DNA from: Flavobacteriales bacterium UBA1986
GTDB taxonomy: Bacteria > Bacteroidota > Bacteroidia > Flavobacteriales_G > Salibacteraceae
Reading direction: 5' to 3'
Length of the DNA: 64,000 nucleotides
NCBI GenBank assembly: GCA_002336245.1
Contig: DDDG01000003.1
Span: 317,352-381,351 of the forward strand
The stretch's first letter is position 1, and every line of letters starts with the position of its first letter. Shown one piece after another: positions 1 through 10,700 of this stretch. Position numbers and translations under genes: made by a program. Under the pieces are notes generated by a model. That model did not search any database. It had not been told where the DNA came from and saw nothing but the letters and a program-made list of their open reading frames with translations.

Positions 1-3000
1 TCTTGTGCGTTCACAATTCAAAATGGCGGTCTCTGATTTGGGCCCTAGTACGACGGCAATTCGTTTTGAATCGAAAGCTCTACCCACCCCGCCGCCAGAT
101 AATATTGAGCGAGCAGCCATCGGGCACATTCGTATGCTGTACCCGCATCAGGCAAACCTCAACAACCAATCCTTCATGGAATTGGTGGTTGATGCTAATA
201 GCGATACGAGCTTCTTTGAATTGAGCTCAGCAAGCGGCACTTTTACTTGGGTTTTTGATCTCGAAAATGAGAAAACACTCGAAGTTCAACAATCGGGTAA
301 CATCATTCGCTTTCTTGTCCCCCCGGGGCCAAAGCGAACATTGGTAGCGCACAGTTCAGCAGTCATTCAAAATGTTGGCAGCCTCAAAGCAGTTGGAACC
401 AATGGTCTTTTCACTGATTACGCAAGCTTTCAAACCAGTGAGGCATATTTACTCGTCTGCCCACAGGCATTATACAACGGAGCTGCAGATTATGCTGCTT
501 ATCGTCTTTCAAAGGGCTATTCACCATTGATTGCCACCATCGAAGTGCTTTACGATCAGTTTGCCTATGGAATTAATAAGCATCCGCTTGCCATTCGAAA
601 TTTTGCTCGATTGGCAATCAATGAATTCCCTAGCCCACCAACTCAATTGTTTCTCATTGGAAAGGCAGTCAATGCTCCAATCAGTCGATTTAAGGCGAGC
701 AACTACTACGATAACAAATTGCCAAGCTTTGGATTCCCAGCTTGCGACAACCTGTTTACCGCCGGACTTATTGGTACTACTTACGAAGCTGCTGTGCCTA
801 CAGGTCGACTCGTTGCAAGAAGCAATCAAGACATCGCAGATTACCTCGATAAAGTCAAAACCTATGAACAGCAAATTGAAAACTTTACCGATCAGATTGA
901 CGACCGACTGTGGATGAAGCGCATCCTTCATTTTGCAGGCGGCACAAGTGATCAAGAACAAGAACTATTTGCGAGCTACTTGCGGAATCATCGCCTAATC
1001 GCCGAAGACACATTATATGGAGGCCAAATCACGACATTCGTAAAAACCTCTTCAGCTGCTGTTCAAACTCAAATCAGCGACTCCGTTAAAATTCTCATCG
1101 ATGGTGGAACGAACCTCCTTCAGTTCTTTGGTCATGGCGCTGGGGGTCAATTGGGCTTTAGCATTGGAGACCCTGGGCTTTACGACAACTACGGCAAATA
1201 CCCCCTCTTTATAGCAAACTCATGCAATGTTGGGGATTTGCACAATGAAGAAACTGGAACTAGAACTTTAAATGAAGAATTTGTTCTCGCGAAGGACAAG
1301 GGTGCGATTGCATTCCTCTCGAGCGTTGACCAAGGATATGCTAATTATCTGCACGAATACACAACATCCTTCTATCGCAATTTTTCCAAAAATCTTTACG
1401 GAGCGACCCTCGGTGAACTAATTCAAAAAACGGTTAGAGACATTCAAAGACCCAACGCACTAGTGAAATGGACCTGTTTGGAAATCAACCTTCATGGTGA
1501 CCCCGCACTCAAATTGAATTCTCAGCCCAGAGCGGATTTGGCCATCGATGAGCGCAGCGCCAAACTTTTCCCAGAACAAATCTCCGTTGATTTAAGCTCC
1601 TTCGACCTTGAATTAACGGTCTATAATTTGGGTCGTGCCACTGCTCAAAGTTTCTAAGTTCGAGTTCACCACACAAGTGAAAACGGATGGGACACCACTT
1701 ATACAAGAAACATGGATGGCTTGAGCTACAAGGACACCTTACTCTTTCAAATAGCCTTAGATCCAAACAGCAGTTATGGCGAGAACATCTTAAGCATTGA
1801 CGTTGACCTTCCGTCGAATGCAGTTCCTGAACTCTTCGATTTGAGCAACAACCAATTGGAATACAAGTTCTACATCACCTCCGATGAATTGGTTCCTGTT
1901 TGGCCCTGAAATCATGCGGTACTTCCAAATTCAGGAATCACGCTTTCGGCTTCAACCGCCGACTTAAAAGCCTCATCTCGCTCTTATCTTATGGAGTTGG
2001 ATACGAATTTGAGTTTCGAAAGTCCTTTCAAACAAAGCAAAGAGATAAGCTCTAGTGGAGGTGTTCTAAGGTGGAAACCGAACTTAGAACAGCTGCAAGA
2101 CAGCACTGTTGTCTATTGGAGGTGCTCACCAAATAATTTTTACGCGAAGGACATGAAATGGCGACATCGCAGTTTTCAAGTCATCGATGGCAAGCTTGGG
2201 TGGGGACAAAGTCATTTTGATCAGCTTGAATCAAACTCATTTCAATTTTTAGAAAAGGATGATCAGCTAAAATCGCTCGACTTTGCTCCAGTGAAACGAG
2301 TTCTGGTAGCACAAAACCGAGGCAATCCAAGCTTCGCGGCAAACTTTCGTGAACTCTACGACATCAACTTTCGCCTCGATGGTCAGGTACAAGGTCAAGG
2401 AGTATGCGGAGCAGTGCCTTCGATGCACATTGCCTTCTTCAATCCAATCAACCTTCAACCTATTCCAGCGGATAGCCTAGCTCTCGGGCACGTGAACCAA
2501 GTTATTCCCTGTTCGAATTTTTTGAAAAACCATTTCATGTTTAATGTAAAAAGCCAAGTCCAACTCGATAGTATGGCTCATTTACTTACCGACCTCATAC
2601 CCGATGGAAGTTACATTCTCGCTTACTCCGCCATGCGTCCTCTGGTAGACGGAGGAGAAGGTTCACAATGGACCAACCAGCTCTTCACTGCCTTCGAAGA
2701 CTTAGGGGCTGATAGTTTGAGATATGTAGGCGATAGCCTACCCTTCCTCTACTTCACGCGAAAAGGTGACCCGAGCGTTCGAGTTGAACTCATTGGTAAA
2801 AACTCGAGAGACGTGTTATACTTATACTATGAACTGGAAGGCTCTGCAAATTTTGGACAAATGAGCTCTACCCAAATAGGTCCGATTCAAAACCCATCGG
2901 CTTTGTATTGGAAAGCTGGAAACCCCGGAGTTGAAGATTCCCTTTCACTCGATCTGAATCAACTCAATGGAAGTAATTTCAGCCTAAAAAGGAATTACTC

Positions 3001-4222
3001 CAAAGACAGTTTAAGCGACGAAGGTTTGGGACAAATTCTAAACGATGAAGCAAGCCTTCAGCTCGGGCTCTCCTATTTCGACGATCTGAATCGAAGCTTC
3101 CCCGGCTTTAATTACTGGTACGTGCTTCACGACGGAATTCCTGAAGTTGCGATTGATGCAAAGCTTGCTTTGAACTTGAATAAAACAGAAGTCTCACAAG
3201 GAGAGCACCTGAAGGCATTGGTAGGATTTCGGAACCTCGGGGAATACCCTCTGGACTCATTGGTAGTTCATTACTGGTTGGTGAATGAATCCGGTGAAAT
3301 CATCGACTTGTCGTATGAAGCTCGACTGAAGCTTGATGCTGGGGCAATTCGCATTGACAGCTTCGATGTAGCCACCAAGTCGCTCGAAGGGGAATACGTT
3401 CTTTATGTTGAGGTGAATCCAAAAGACAGTTTATGGCAGGTTGAGAATGCACATTTCAACAACAAGAGCAGCTTGGCCTTTAAAGTTTCGCGTGATAGAA
3501 GCAATCCAATCTTAGATGTAACCTTCGATGGAATTCACATTCTAGATGGTGATCTCGTTTCTTCAAAGCCCGACATTCTAATCCAGTTGTCGGATGAAAA
3601 CCCTTTCCTCGTCTTGGATGACACCGCTTCCATGGATTTATATTTGACCTATCCGAATGGAACGCAAAAGAGAATCCCATATTCAGGAGCGAATCAAACT
3701 GAGCTTCTAACCTTTGAGGCAGGAACAAATTCCAAAAACGAAGCTCGCGTGAATTTCAATCCTGAACTTGTGCAAGATGGGAAGTATGTGCTGAGCGTTT
3801 ACGGAAAAGACGTCAGCGAAAACAGCTCAGGAGAAAACGACTATTCCATTTCGTTTGAAGTTTTGAATCGTTCAACCCTCACTCGAGTTGTGAACTATCC
3901 CAATCCATTTTCGACGTCGACGCGCTTTGTTTTCACCTTAACTGGGTCAATTCTACCTGAAGTTTTTCGAATTCAAGTTTTCACAACAAGCGGAAAATTA
4001 GTTCGGGATCTCGACCTTTTATCCGCTGGTCAAATTCGGATTGGTCGGAACGTCAGCGAGTTGCGTTGGGATGGTACAGATGAGTACGGAGATCGCCTAG
4101 CAAACGGCGTTTACCTCTTCAGAGTGATCAGTAAAATTGATGGAGAAGATATTGAACAACGCACATCTGAAGTAGACCAATACTTCCGGAAAGGATTCGG
4201 GAAAATGGTGTTAATACGTTGA
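1..4222 (+). pseudogene. C25 (gingipain-like) cysteine peptidase with T9SS C-terminal domain; 5' end outside window; two in-frame stops
   Basis: One reading frame runs from the window edge to 4222 but is interrupted by TAA at 1655-1657 and TGA at 1907-1909, with no frame change. The first part carries the C25 caspase-like fold: a catalytic His in FFGHGAGG (codon 1133-1135) and a catalytic Cys in ANSCNVGDL (codon 1223-1225). After the first stop the frame continues as a CARDB-like beta domain, then a segment resembling the interleukin-like (ILEI) domain of large Bacteroidota C25 proteins (about 2340-2800), another CARDB-like repeat (about 3150-3480), and a FlgD-like T9SS type A sorting domain beginning at YPNPF (about 3898) and ending MVLIR. 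The family is secreted through T9SS; this architecture resembles proteins annotated as PorU2-type sortases, but I cannot confirm that. Either a decaying gene, a strain variant or base-call errors. Nothing upstream is visible. Confidence 0.85.
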
Positions 4223-4319
4223 GGTTTTCAACACCCATTTGTTATTCCAATTTTTGCGTTACCTCGAAAAAAAGTGCATAGCTCGACTACTTTAGGGATA
4301 CCTTAAAAGAGACTGACCG

Positions 4320-4505
4320 ATGAGCCAAACTACTACAATGACACAAGAAGACATCCAGCAAGAAATTGACACACTCAAAGCTCAGTTGAGTGGTGATATG
4401 TTTAAAGACATGGAGATTCGTGACCAGATCCATAATCTTGAGATGAAACTGCATGGTGTAAAACCAATCGATTCTCACATCGACTGTGTCGGTTGCGGTT
4501 CTTGA
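4320..4505 (+). CDS. 61-aa conserved Bacteroidota protein with C-terminal CxGCGS tail
   Basis: Starts at ATG after an AAAAGAGA-like purine tract and encodes an acidic, probably alpha-helical protein: a coiled-coil-like stretch (EIDTLKAQLSG, then MEIRDQIHNLEMKL), followed by a short tail ending DCVGCGS. I recognise this as a small family seen in many Flavobacteriia with the tail conserved; no function is known to me. Two Cys separated by two residues could bind metal or be redox-active, which is inference. There is no signal peptide or membrane segment. It is a stand-alone gene between the broken C25 peptidase gene and an acyltransferase gene that has its own promoter. Confidence 0.75.
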   Translation: MSQTTTMTQEDIQQEIDTLKAQLSGDMFKDMEIRDQIHNLEMKLHGVKPIDSHIDCVGCGS

Positions 4506-4526
4506 CTCCAAGGAACTTCTAAAACT

Positions 4527-4558
4527 TTGATGCAATACAGCGGTAGTAATTAACTTCG
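4527..4558 (+). promoter_or_regulatory. Bacteroidota-type promoter of the acyltransferase gene
   Basis: TTG at 4527-4529, 21 nt spacer, then TAACTTCG at 4551-4558, close to the known Bacteroidota consensus TTG-N19-21-TAnnTTTG. The GTG start of the next gene begins exactly 6 nt after the box, so the transcript is probably leaderless. Confidence 0.55.
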
Positions 4559-4564
4559 CTTGTT

Positions 4565-5632
4565 GTGTCGCGTTCTACCCTCTATTTCCCACTTCTCGAT
4601 CAAGCGCGGTTCTTCGCCTTTTTAGCCGTATTCCTTGTTCACTGTTTTGGCCCAGCCCAAACTGACGAAGTCTGGCTAAGCTCTGCCATTCGAAGCTTCT
4701 CGTCCAATGGACATCTAGGCGTCGACTTCTTCTTTTGCCTTTCTGCTTTCCTGATTACATACATTCTTCTCGGCGAAAAAGAAAGCAAAAAATTTAGCCT
4801 ATCCAACTTCTATGTGCGGCGAATATTGAGAATATGGCCCTTATATTTTCTTGTCCTCCTCCTTAGTTTTGGAGGCATATCCATACTAAACTACAGTCTG
4901 GGAAATGCATACATACTCCCCGACTTAATCCCATTCTTGCTCTTCTACGCCAACTACTATATGATGATGGAGGGCATCGACTTTTTCTTTCCTCTTACCT
5001 TTCTATGGACCATTGCCATCGAAGAACAGTTCTATTTGATTTGGGGATTTCTTATAAAGTTCGGGCATCGGCAGTTGGTGCTAATTTCAGTCTTGCTCAT
5101 TATTGTACACCTTGGATTTAAACTCACAGGTTCTGAAGGGAACTATTTCAATACCATGAGCTACCTACCCTACTTTGCTTTGGGATCTTTAAGCGCAATT
5201 GCATTTAGAACTGAACTACTTCACAGTCATTCGAAAACGATATTTTGGTTAGGTACCATCGGAACAGTGACCGGATTGCTCCTTTTGCCATTCCTCAATC
5301 AATCAAGTTCATTTCTATTTCTCGAACAGCTTATTTGGGCGTGCTTATTTTCCATGCTTCTTTTCGGACTTTGCATGCGTAAAGAATCCGACTCCATCGT
5401 CTCCAAAGCCCTTCGACATCTCGGTCAAATATCTTACGGACTCTATTGTTTACACGCCTTTGCTCTGTTGGCTGTATTTCAGCTTTGGACTTACTTGCAA
5501 CTTGGAGAAACAACTTTAGCCGTATTTGTTATTCGTCCACTCATGGCCCTCGCTCTAAGTGTACTTTTGGCTGAAATGAGTTACCGCATTATTGAACAGC
5601 CGTTTCTGAATTTGAAGCGCAAATTAAATTGA
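4565..5632 (+). CDS. Acyltransferase 3 family membrane protein (OafA/YrhL-like)
   Basis: 355-residue polytopic inner-membrane protein. The N-terminal helix has the family His in FLAVFLVHCF, followed by DFFFCLSAFLITY and the basic loop RRILRIWPLYF, which together are typical of acyltransferase 3; about ten hydrophobic segments follow, with an IEEQFYLIWG motif in the middle. Members transfer acetyl or similar groups from the cytoplasm onto extracytoplasmic glycans such as O-antigen, capsule or peptidoglycan; the acceptor here cannot be told. The GTG at 4565 is chosen because it precedes the conserved first helix and sits 6 nt after a promoter box. Its stop overlaps the start of pabB (TTGA), so the two are probably co-transcribed although functionally unrelated. 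Confidence 0.85.
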   Translation: MSRSTLYFPLLDQARFFAFLAVFLVHCFGPAQTDEVWLSSAIRSFSSNGHLGVDFFFCLSAFLITYILLGEKESKKFSLSNFYVRRILRIWPLYFLVLLLSFGGISILNYSLGNAYILPDLIPFLLFYANYYMMMEGIDFFFPLTFLWTIAIEEQFYLIWGFLIKFGHRQLVLISVLLIIVHLGFKLTGSEGNYFNTMSYLPYFALGSLSAIAFRTELLHSHSKTIFWLGTIGTVTGLLLLPFLNQSSSFLFLEQLIWACLFSMLLFGLCMRKESDSIVSKALRHLGQISYGLYCLHAFALLAVFQLWTYLQLGETTLAVFVIRPLMALALSVLLAEMSYRIIEQPFLNLKRKLN

Positions 5633-6876
5633 GCGTGCATCGAATCGAATTTGAGCTTGATCATTTCCCAAGCTACTTACCTTGGTTGAGTGAGTACAGA
5701 CATTTCTGTCTGCTACTCGACCCTTCGGCATCCAAAGCAAGTTTGGCAATTGGTGCTTCAAGTCTGTTCATGGCGATTGAAAGAAATGCTTTAGGTGACT
5801 TTTCCAAATGGCTTGAAAACAAAAGAGCTTTTGGCTACATCTCCTACGACTTGAAAAATGAGATTGAAGCCCTAGAAAGTCGAAACCCAAGTGCACACAA
5901 CATTCCTGAAATCCAATTTTTTGAAGCTGAGTGCCTGATTGAATATTCTGAAGGACGAGTGTGCATCGACTCAAAAAAACCTGAGTTGGGAGTCAGGGTT
6001 CAATCGCTGCTTCTCCAAGAACATCCCCAAGAGCATTCACATCTTGAATTGACTCCAATAAAATCCTTAAGCCGGGATGAATACCTCAATCAAATCAAAT
6101 TGGTTCAAGGGCATTTGCAGCGTGGCGACATTTATGAGATGAACTTCTGTCAAGAATTCGTTTTTAAGGCGAAAGGTTTTGATCCGTATTGGCGCTTTCA
6201 TCGATTGATGGAAGAAAGCCCAATGCCGTTCTCTTCTTTCATGCGCTTTGATGACTTCTTCAGCCTTTCTGCTAGTCCTGAGCGATTTTTGAAGCGCGAG
6301 GGCACACGTCTGCTCTCAGAACCCATCAAGGGCAGTTTGCGGCGCTCTACTGACTTGAAGGAAGACCTTATACTTCAGGAGCAATTGAAGAGCAGTAAAA
6401 AAGATAAAGCTGAAAACATCATGATCGTCGATTTGGTACGGAACGACCTCTCGAGGGTTGCTGAGAAGTCGAGTGTTCAAGTGGAGGCTTTAAATGAATT
6501 GCACTCTTTCAAAGGAATCCATCAATTGATTTCACGCGTTTCTTGTGAGATACCCCCGAGCATTAAAATTGATGATATTCTGAAAGCGAGTTTTCCAATG
6601 GGTTCAATGACTGGTGCGCCGAAGGTTAGTTCCATGAAAATCATTGAGGACTTGGAGAATTTCAAGCGATCCATATTCTCCGGAAGCATTGGACATTTCC
6701 AGGAAAATGGAGATTTTGACTTAAATGTGGTGATTCGTTCCTTGTTCTTTTCCGAAGGCAATGCAACGCTCAGTTACGCTGCTGGAGGAGCAATTACTAT
6801 TCTCTCAGATCCTGCAGAAGAGTACGAGGAAAGTTTATTGAAATTAAAAGCAATTCGAAGGGTGCTGGAGAACTAG
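5629..6876 (+). CDS. pabB: Aminodeoxychorismate synthase component I (PabB)
   Basis: 415-residue chorismate-binding enzyme of the TrpE/PabB family, which converts chorismate and glutamine-derived ammonia to 4-amino-4-deoxychorismate for folate synthesis. The C-terminal catalytic core shows FSLSASPERFL, the PabB-type EPIKGS motif with the catalytic Lys (anthranilate synthases have PIAGT), DLVRNDLSRV, SFPMGSMTGAPK and AAGGAI. The N-terminal part is short and diverged. The start is TTG at 5629 (overlapping the upstream TGA) or GTG at 5635; the sequence does not decide. The TAG stop interlocks with the stop of the convergent PorP/SprF gene over 4 nt. No PabA or PabC partner lies in the window. 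Confidence 0.88.
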   Translation: MSVHRIEFELDHFPSYLPWLSEYRHFCLLLDPSASKASLAIGASSLFMAIERNALGDFSKWLENKRAFGYISYDLKNEIEALESRNPSAHNIPEIQFFEAECLIEYSEGRVCIDSKKPELGVRVQSLLLQEHPQEHSHLELTPIKSLSRDEYLNQIKLVQGHLQRGDIYEMNFCQEFVFKAKGFDPYWRFHRLMEESPMPFSSFMRFDDFFSLSASPERFLKREGTRLLSEPIKGSLRRSTDLKEDLILQEQLKSSKKDKAENIMIVDLVRNDLSRVAEKSSVQVEALNELHSFKGIHQLISRVSCEIPPSIKIDDILKASFPMGSMTGAPKVSSMKIIEDLENFKRSIFSGSIGHFQENGDFDLNVVIRSLFFSEGNATLSYAAGGAITILSDPAEEYEESLLKLKAIRRVLEN

Positions 6877-7766
6877 TCTCTAGACTTAAACTTGAAGCCA
6901 ACCATGAGTTCGTGACTTCCACTGCTCACTCTAGCCAAGCCATTTATCGGAAGATCATAAGAATATCCGAGCATAAAGTTATCCAGGAAGTCAAAACCCA
7001 AAAGAACGCCAAATGCATCTTCACTTCTGTAGGACACCCCAAACCAAACTTTCTCTTGATAAATTGCTCTTACAGATGCATCAACCTGAAGCGGTGTAGG
7101 ATCTACAAACTTCATGAAGAATGACGGTTGAACATCGATCTCATCTGTTATGTGAAAATTGTAACCCGCCGAAGCAAAGAAGTGTCGACTGAGCCTCGCT
7201 TGAGTTTCTTCAAAGTTTTCAAAGAATTGCAATTTACTTCCCACCAATTGAGGTGCACTTAAGCTTACAAACCAGTCTTTGTGATAGAGATACAAACCTC
7301 CTCCAATGTCGGGAACAATCACTGATTGGATTGTATTGCTCAACACAACATCGTTCAAGTTTTCTAGATTGACTTTTCCACCATCAACCAGGAATTGAAG
7401 TACGCCACCGGAGATTCCAAAAGACAAACGAATGTCGCTTGTAACATTAAGAATGTAGCTATACGAAGCTTGGAATCCCGACCTTCTTGTTGGTCCAGTA
7501 AAGTCGGTGAACATATACCCACCCAAGCCCATTTTCTGGTGTATGATTGGTCCTTGCAGGGAGAAGACGTATGTCCGTGGGGCATCGTTAATCCCTGCCC
7601 ACTGATACCTGTGATTTGATTGTGCTTTGAAATACGAATCCGTTCCCCCTATCGCAGGGTTCGTCACATAACTGTTTATTAGGTACTGGGTGAAATGAGG
7701 AAGCTGTTGAGCCTTGGAGGTCAATCCGATGATTAGTAAACACACTATGGTTAAAAAGCCTCTCAT
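6873..7766 (-). CDS. PorP/SprF family type IX secretion membrane protein (partner of giant adhesin)
   Basis: 297 residues with a signal peptide (hydrophobic core FLTIVCLLIIGL, cleavage near SKAQQ) and an outer-membrane beta-barrel of the PorP/SprF family, recognisable from LPHFTQYLINSYVTNPAIGG at the N-terminus and the alternating aromatic strands that end GFKFKSRD. In Flavobacterium, SprF is needed to secrete SprB, the type B CTD adhesin used in gliding. Here the gene begins 1 nt after the stop of the giant SprB-like protein, so it is almost certainly translated with it and serves as its dedicated secretion or anchoring partner; that pairing is inferred from position. Confidence 0.88.
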   Translation of the reverse strand: MRGFLTIVCLLIIGLTSKAQQLPHFTQYLINSYVTNPAIGGTDSYFKAQSNHRYQWAGINDAPRTYVFSLQGPIIHQKMGLGGYMFTDFTGPTRRSGFQASYSYILNVTSDIRLSFGISGGVLQFLVDGGKVNLENLNDVVLSNTIQSVIVPDIGGGLYLYHKDWFVSLSAPQLVGSKLQFFENFEETQARLSRHFFASAGYNFHITDEIDVQPSFFMKFVDPTPLQVDASVRAIYQEKVWFGVSYRSEDAFGVLLGFDFLDNFMLGYSYDLPINGLARVSSGSHELMVGFKFKSRD

Positions 7767-7767
7767 C

Positions 7768-10700
7768 TTATCTCATAATGGTAATTGGCCCAGTCAAGAA
7801 TCGATCTTCTACCGTATTGTCGTTGAGGTCAATGACATAGTAATAAGTTCCAACCGGCAAGTCTTTGCCCTTGTAACGACCATCCCATGGAATTGTATAA
7901 CCCACCGAACTAAAGACGAGTTGCCCCCATCGATTGTAGATGTCGACTAGAATATTGGGGTAATCTTCCACAATTGGAAGCTGCCAGCCATCATTCACGC
8001 CATCTCCGTTTGGACTGAAGCCGTCGTTGATTTCAAGTGGGTTTACGGTAACAAGCACACTGTCTATTGCAAAACAGCCGAATGGATCGCGAACAAGAAC
8101 TTCATAAGTGGTATTCTCACTTGGGCTCACCAAAGGATTACTCTCTGCAGTGCTCGTTAGAATTCCAGTGCTCGGAGACCAGAAGGTTGAATCACCGAGG
8201 AGAGATGTTGGGTTTCCACCAATTTCAATCTCATCGCCTTTGGTTATTTCACGATCCGGACCAGCGTCAGCTCGTACAAATCCCGAGTAGGTTACTTGGA
8301 CAGTATCGTAGGCCACACATAAGCCGGCAGCAGCCTCAACAACATACTGAGTTACTCCTTCTTTTGGAGTTACCTGTGCTATCGGCAGGTTTCCATATAT
8401 GAAGCCATCGGTGTCATACCAAGTATATTTCACGCTGGCATTTGAGCTGGCTATGGCACTGATGAAAATTGAATTCGCCGAGCTGCACAAGAAGGTATCC
8501 CCAGCTGCAACAACATCGATGTTCGTATTGAAGCTTACACTAGCCGATACGGTATCGAAACAACCATTTTGGTCAGTAACTGTTAGATTGTAATCACCGA
8601 TTGAAATTCCATTGAGATCCAAAACGGAAGCACTAAAACCAGATGGGCCACTCCAGACATAGTTAAAGCCGGAGGCATTTCCAGATAAACTCAGGTCAAT
8701 AGCTCCATCAAATGTGCTTTCGCAAGTAGTGTTCGTTGTTCTTACTAAGTTTAGATCAAATGAATCTGCAGGCAGAACGTCATACGAACGAATGCTTACA
8801 CAACCAAGTCCATCTGTCACAGAGATTATGTAATTCCCAGCACATAAATTCGACAAGTCTTCAGTTGTTAAGCTACCAGGAAGCCAGTTGTATACCAATG
8901 TTCCAGTTCCCGAGGACGTCAGGTTAATGGCTCCATCACAATCACCTTGGCAACTTTCATTGTCTAGACTATCTAAGGTTACCGTTGGTCCTCCAACATC
9001 ATTGACGTTTGCATTAAAGAGCTCGGAGCATGAATTGTTATCCGTAACCGATAGGAAATAGACTCCTGAGGAAACATTTTTCAAGGTATCAGTAGTCTGA
9101 GAGCTCAGCGCTAGGGTGTCTTTATCAAACCATGCGTAGCTGTATGGTGAGAAACCTCCAGGGGTGGTTATTTGAGCAATTACGGAACCGTCGCTCGATC
9201 CACAATTCGCATCTTGGAAAGTAAAGCTTGCCTGAATTTCCGTTGGTTGTTTGATCTCTATTGTGTCTACAGCCGTACATCCAAATATATCTTCAACCTC
9301 TACCCCATAGATTCCTGCAGGAAGATTTGAGGCAGTATCTCCACTTGCTGAAATACTCAACCAGGTAACGGTGATGGGAGGTGTGCCCGACAATACAGTT
9401 ACGTATGCCTTCCCGTCGTTCTCTCCAAAGCAACTTACATTATCACCGTTCAATGCGAAGTTCGGTGATGGTAAATCGCTCAAGGTAAAGATGAAAGATT
9501 CAGAAAGCCCTGCGTTATCCGTGACCGTAACTTCCACTATACCAGAACAACGTCCAGTTGTGGAATCTGTATTATCGCCATTATCCCATAGGTAGGTATA
9601 AGGTGCGGTTCCTCCGCTCACAAACAAGTTGATGCGACCATTGCAAGTGTTGCAATTTGGATTGGTTCTTTGAATGCTGTCGAGAACGATTACGTTTCCT
9701 GGATTGAGGTTGAAAGTGTCAATGACAAAGCAGCCCTCAACATCGGTGGTTGTAACGAAATTAACTCCCGTGCATAAATTGTTCGCACTTGAGCCCAAAG
9801 TTCCACTTGACCAACTAAAGCTGAATGGAGCAATGCCTCCCGCAGAAACCGAGATGTTCGCCTCACCATCACAAGTAGATGAGTTGCTTGGTATGCTCAC
9901 AATGTTCAAGGAAGTAATGATTTCTTGAGCATCGTTGATGGTATCCTGAAGGAAGGTTTTACAGCCAGGAACATCGGAAACCTGAAGGGTGAATGGACCG
10001 GCACAAGAATTCGTTAGGTCTTCATTAGTTGATCCCCCTGTCCAACTGTAAGATAGAGTTCCGGTTCCAGTTGTTGTCACGAAGATTCCTCCATCGCAAA
10101 GTCCAAAACATGAAACATCGTTGACGCTGTCGAGAACTATGCTCGGACCTCCAATATCGTTGAGAGTCGTTTGGATTACTTGAGAACACTGCCTACTATC
10201 TGTAACGCTAACATTATAAATACCAGAACCGATGTTCGATGCAGTATCTGTGGTTTGTGCAGGGGTTAAAGGAACAAGACTGTTGTCTAACCATGAGTAC
10301 GAATAAGGCCCAGTGCCACCTGAAACAATCGCAATGATTTGTCCGTCACTTGTGTTGCAGTTTGATTCAGTTGGGACGAAACTTGAGGCAATTTGCAAGG
10401 GTTCAACAATATTGATCGTATCAGAAGTAACACATCCCGTTGAGGTTTGAGTGACTCTAACTTCATAAGACCCTGGACAAAGACCATCTAGGCTATCGTT
10501 CGTACTTCCATCAAAAGGCCATAAGTAGGTGAATGTTCCGAAACCAACCCCTACCCGAGCAACACCATCACACGCAGAGAAACAACTTATATCGGTCTTT
10601 GATTTAGTAATTACCGGACCTCCAATATCTGTAACTCTAAAGGAGAACACCGCCGTATCTCCAATTGCATCCGTAACCGTTACGAAGGCAAAGCCAGCAC

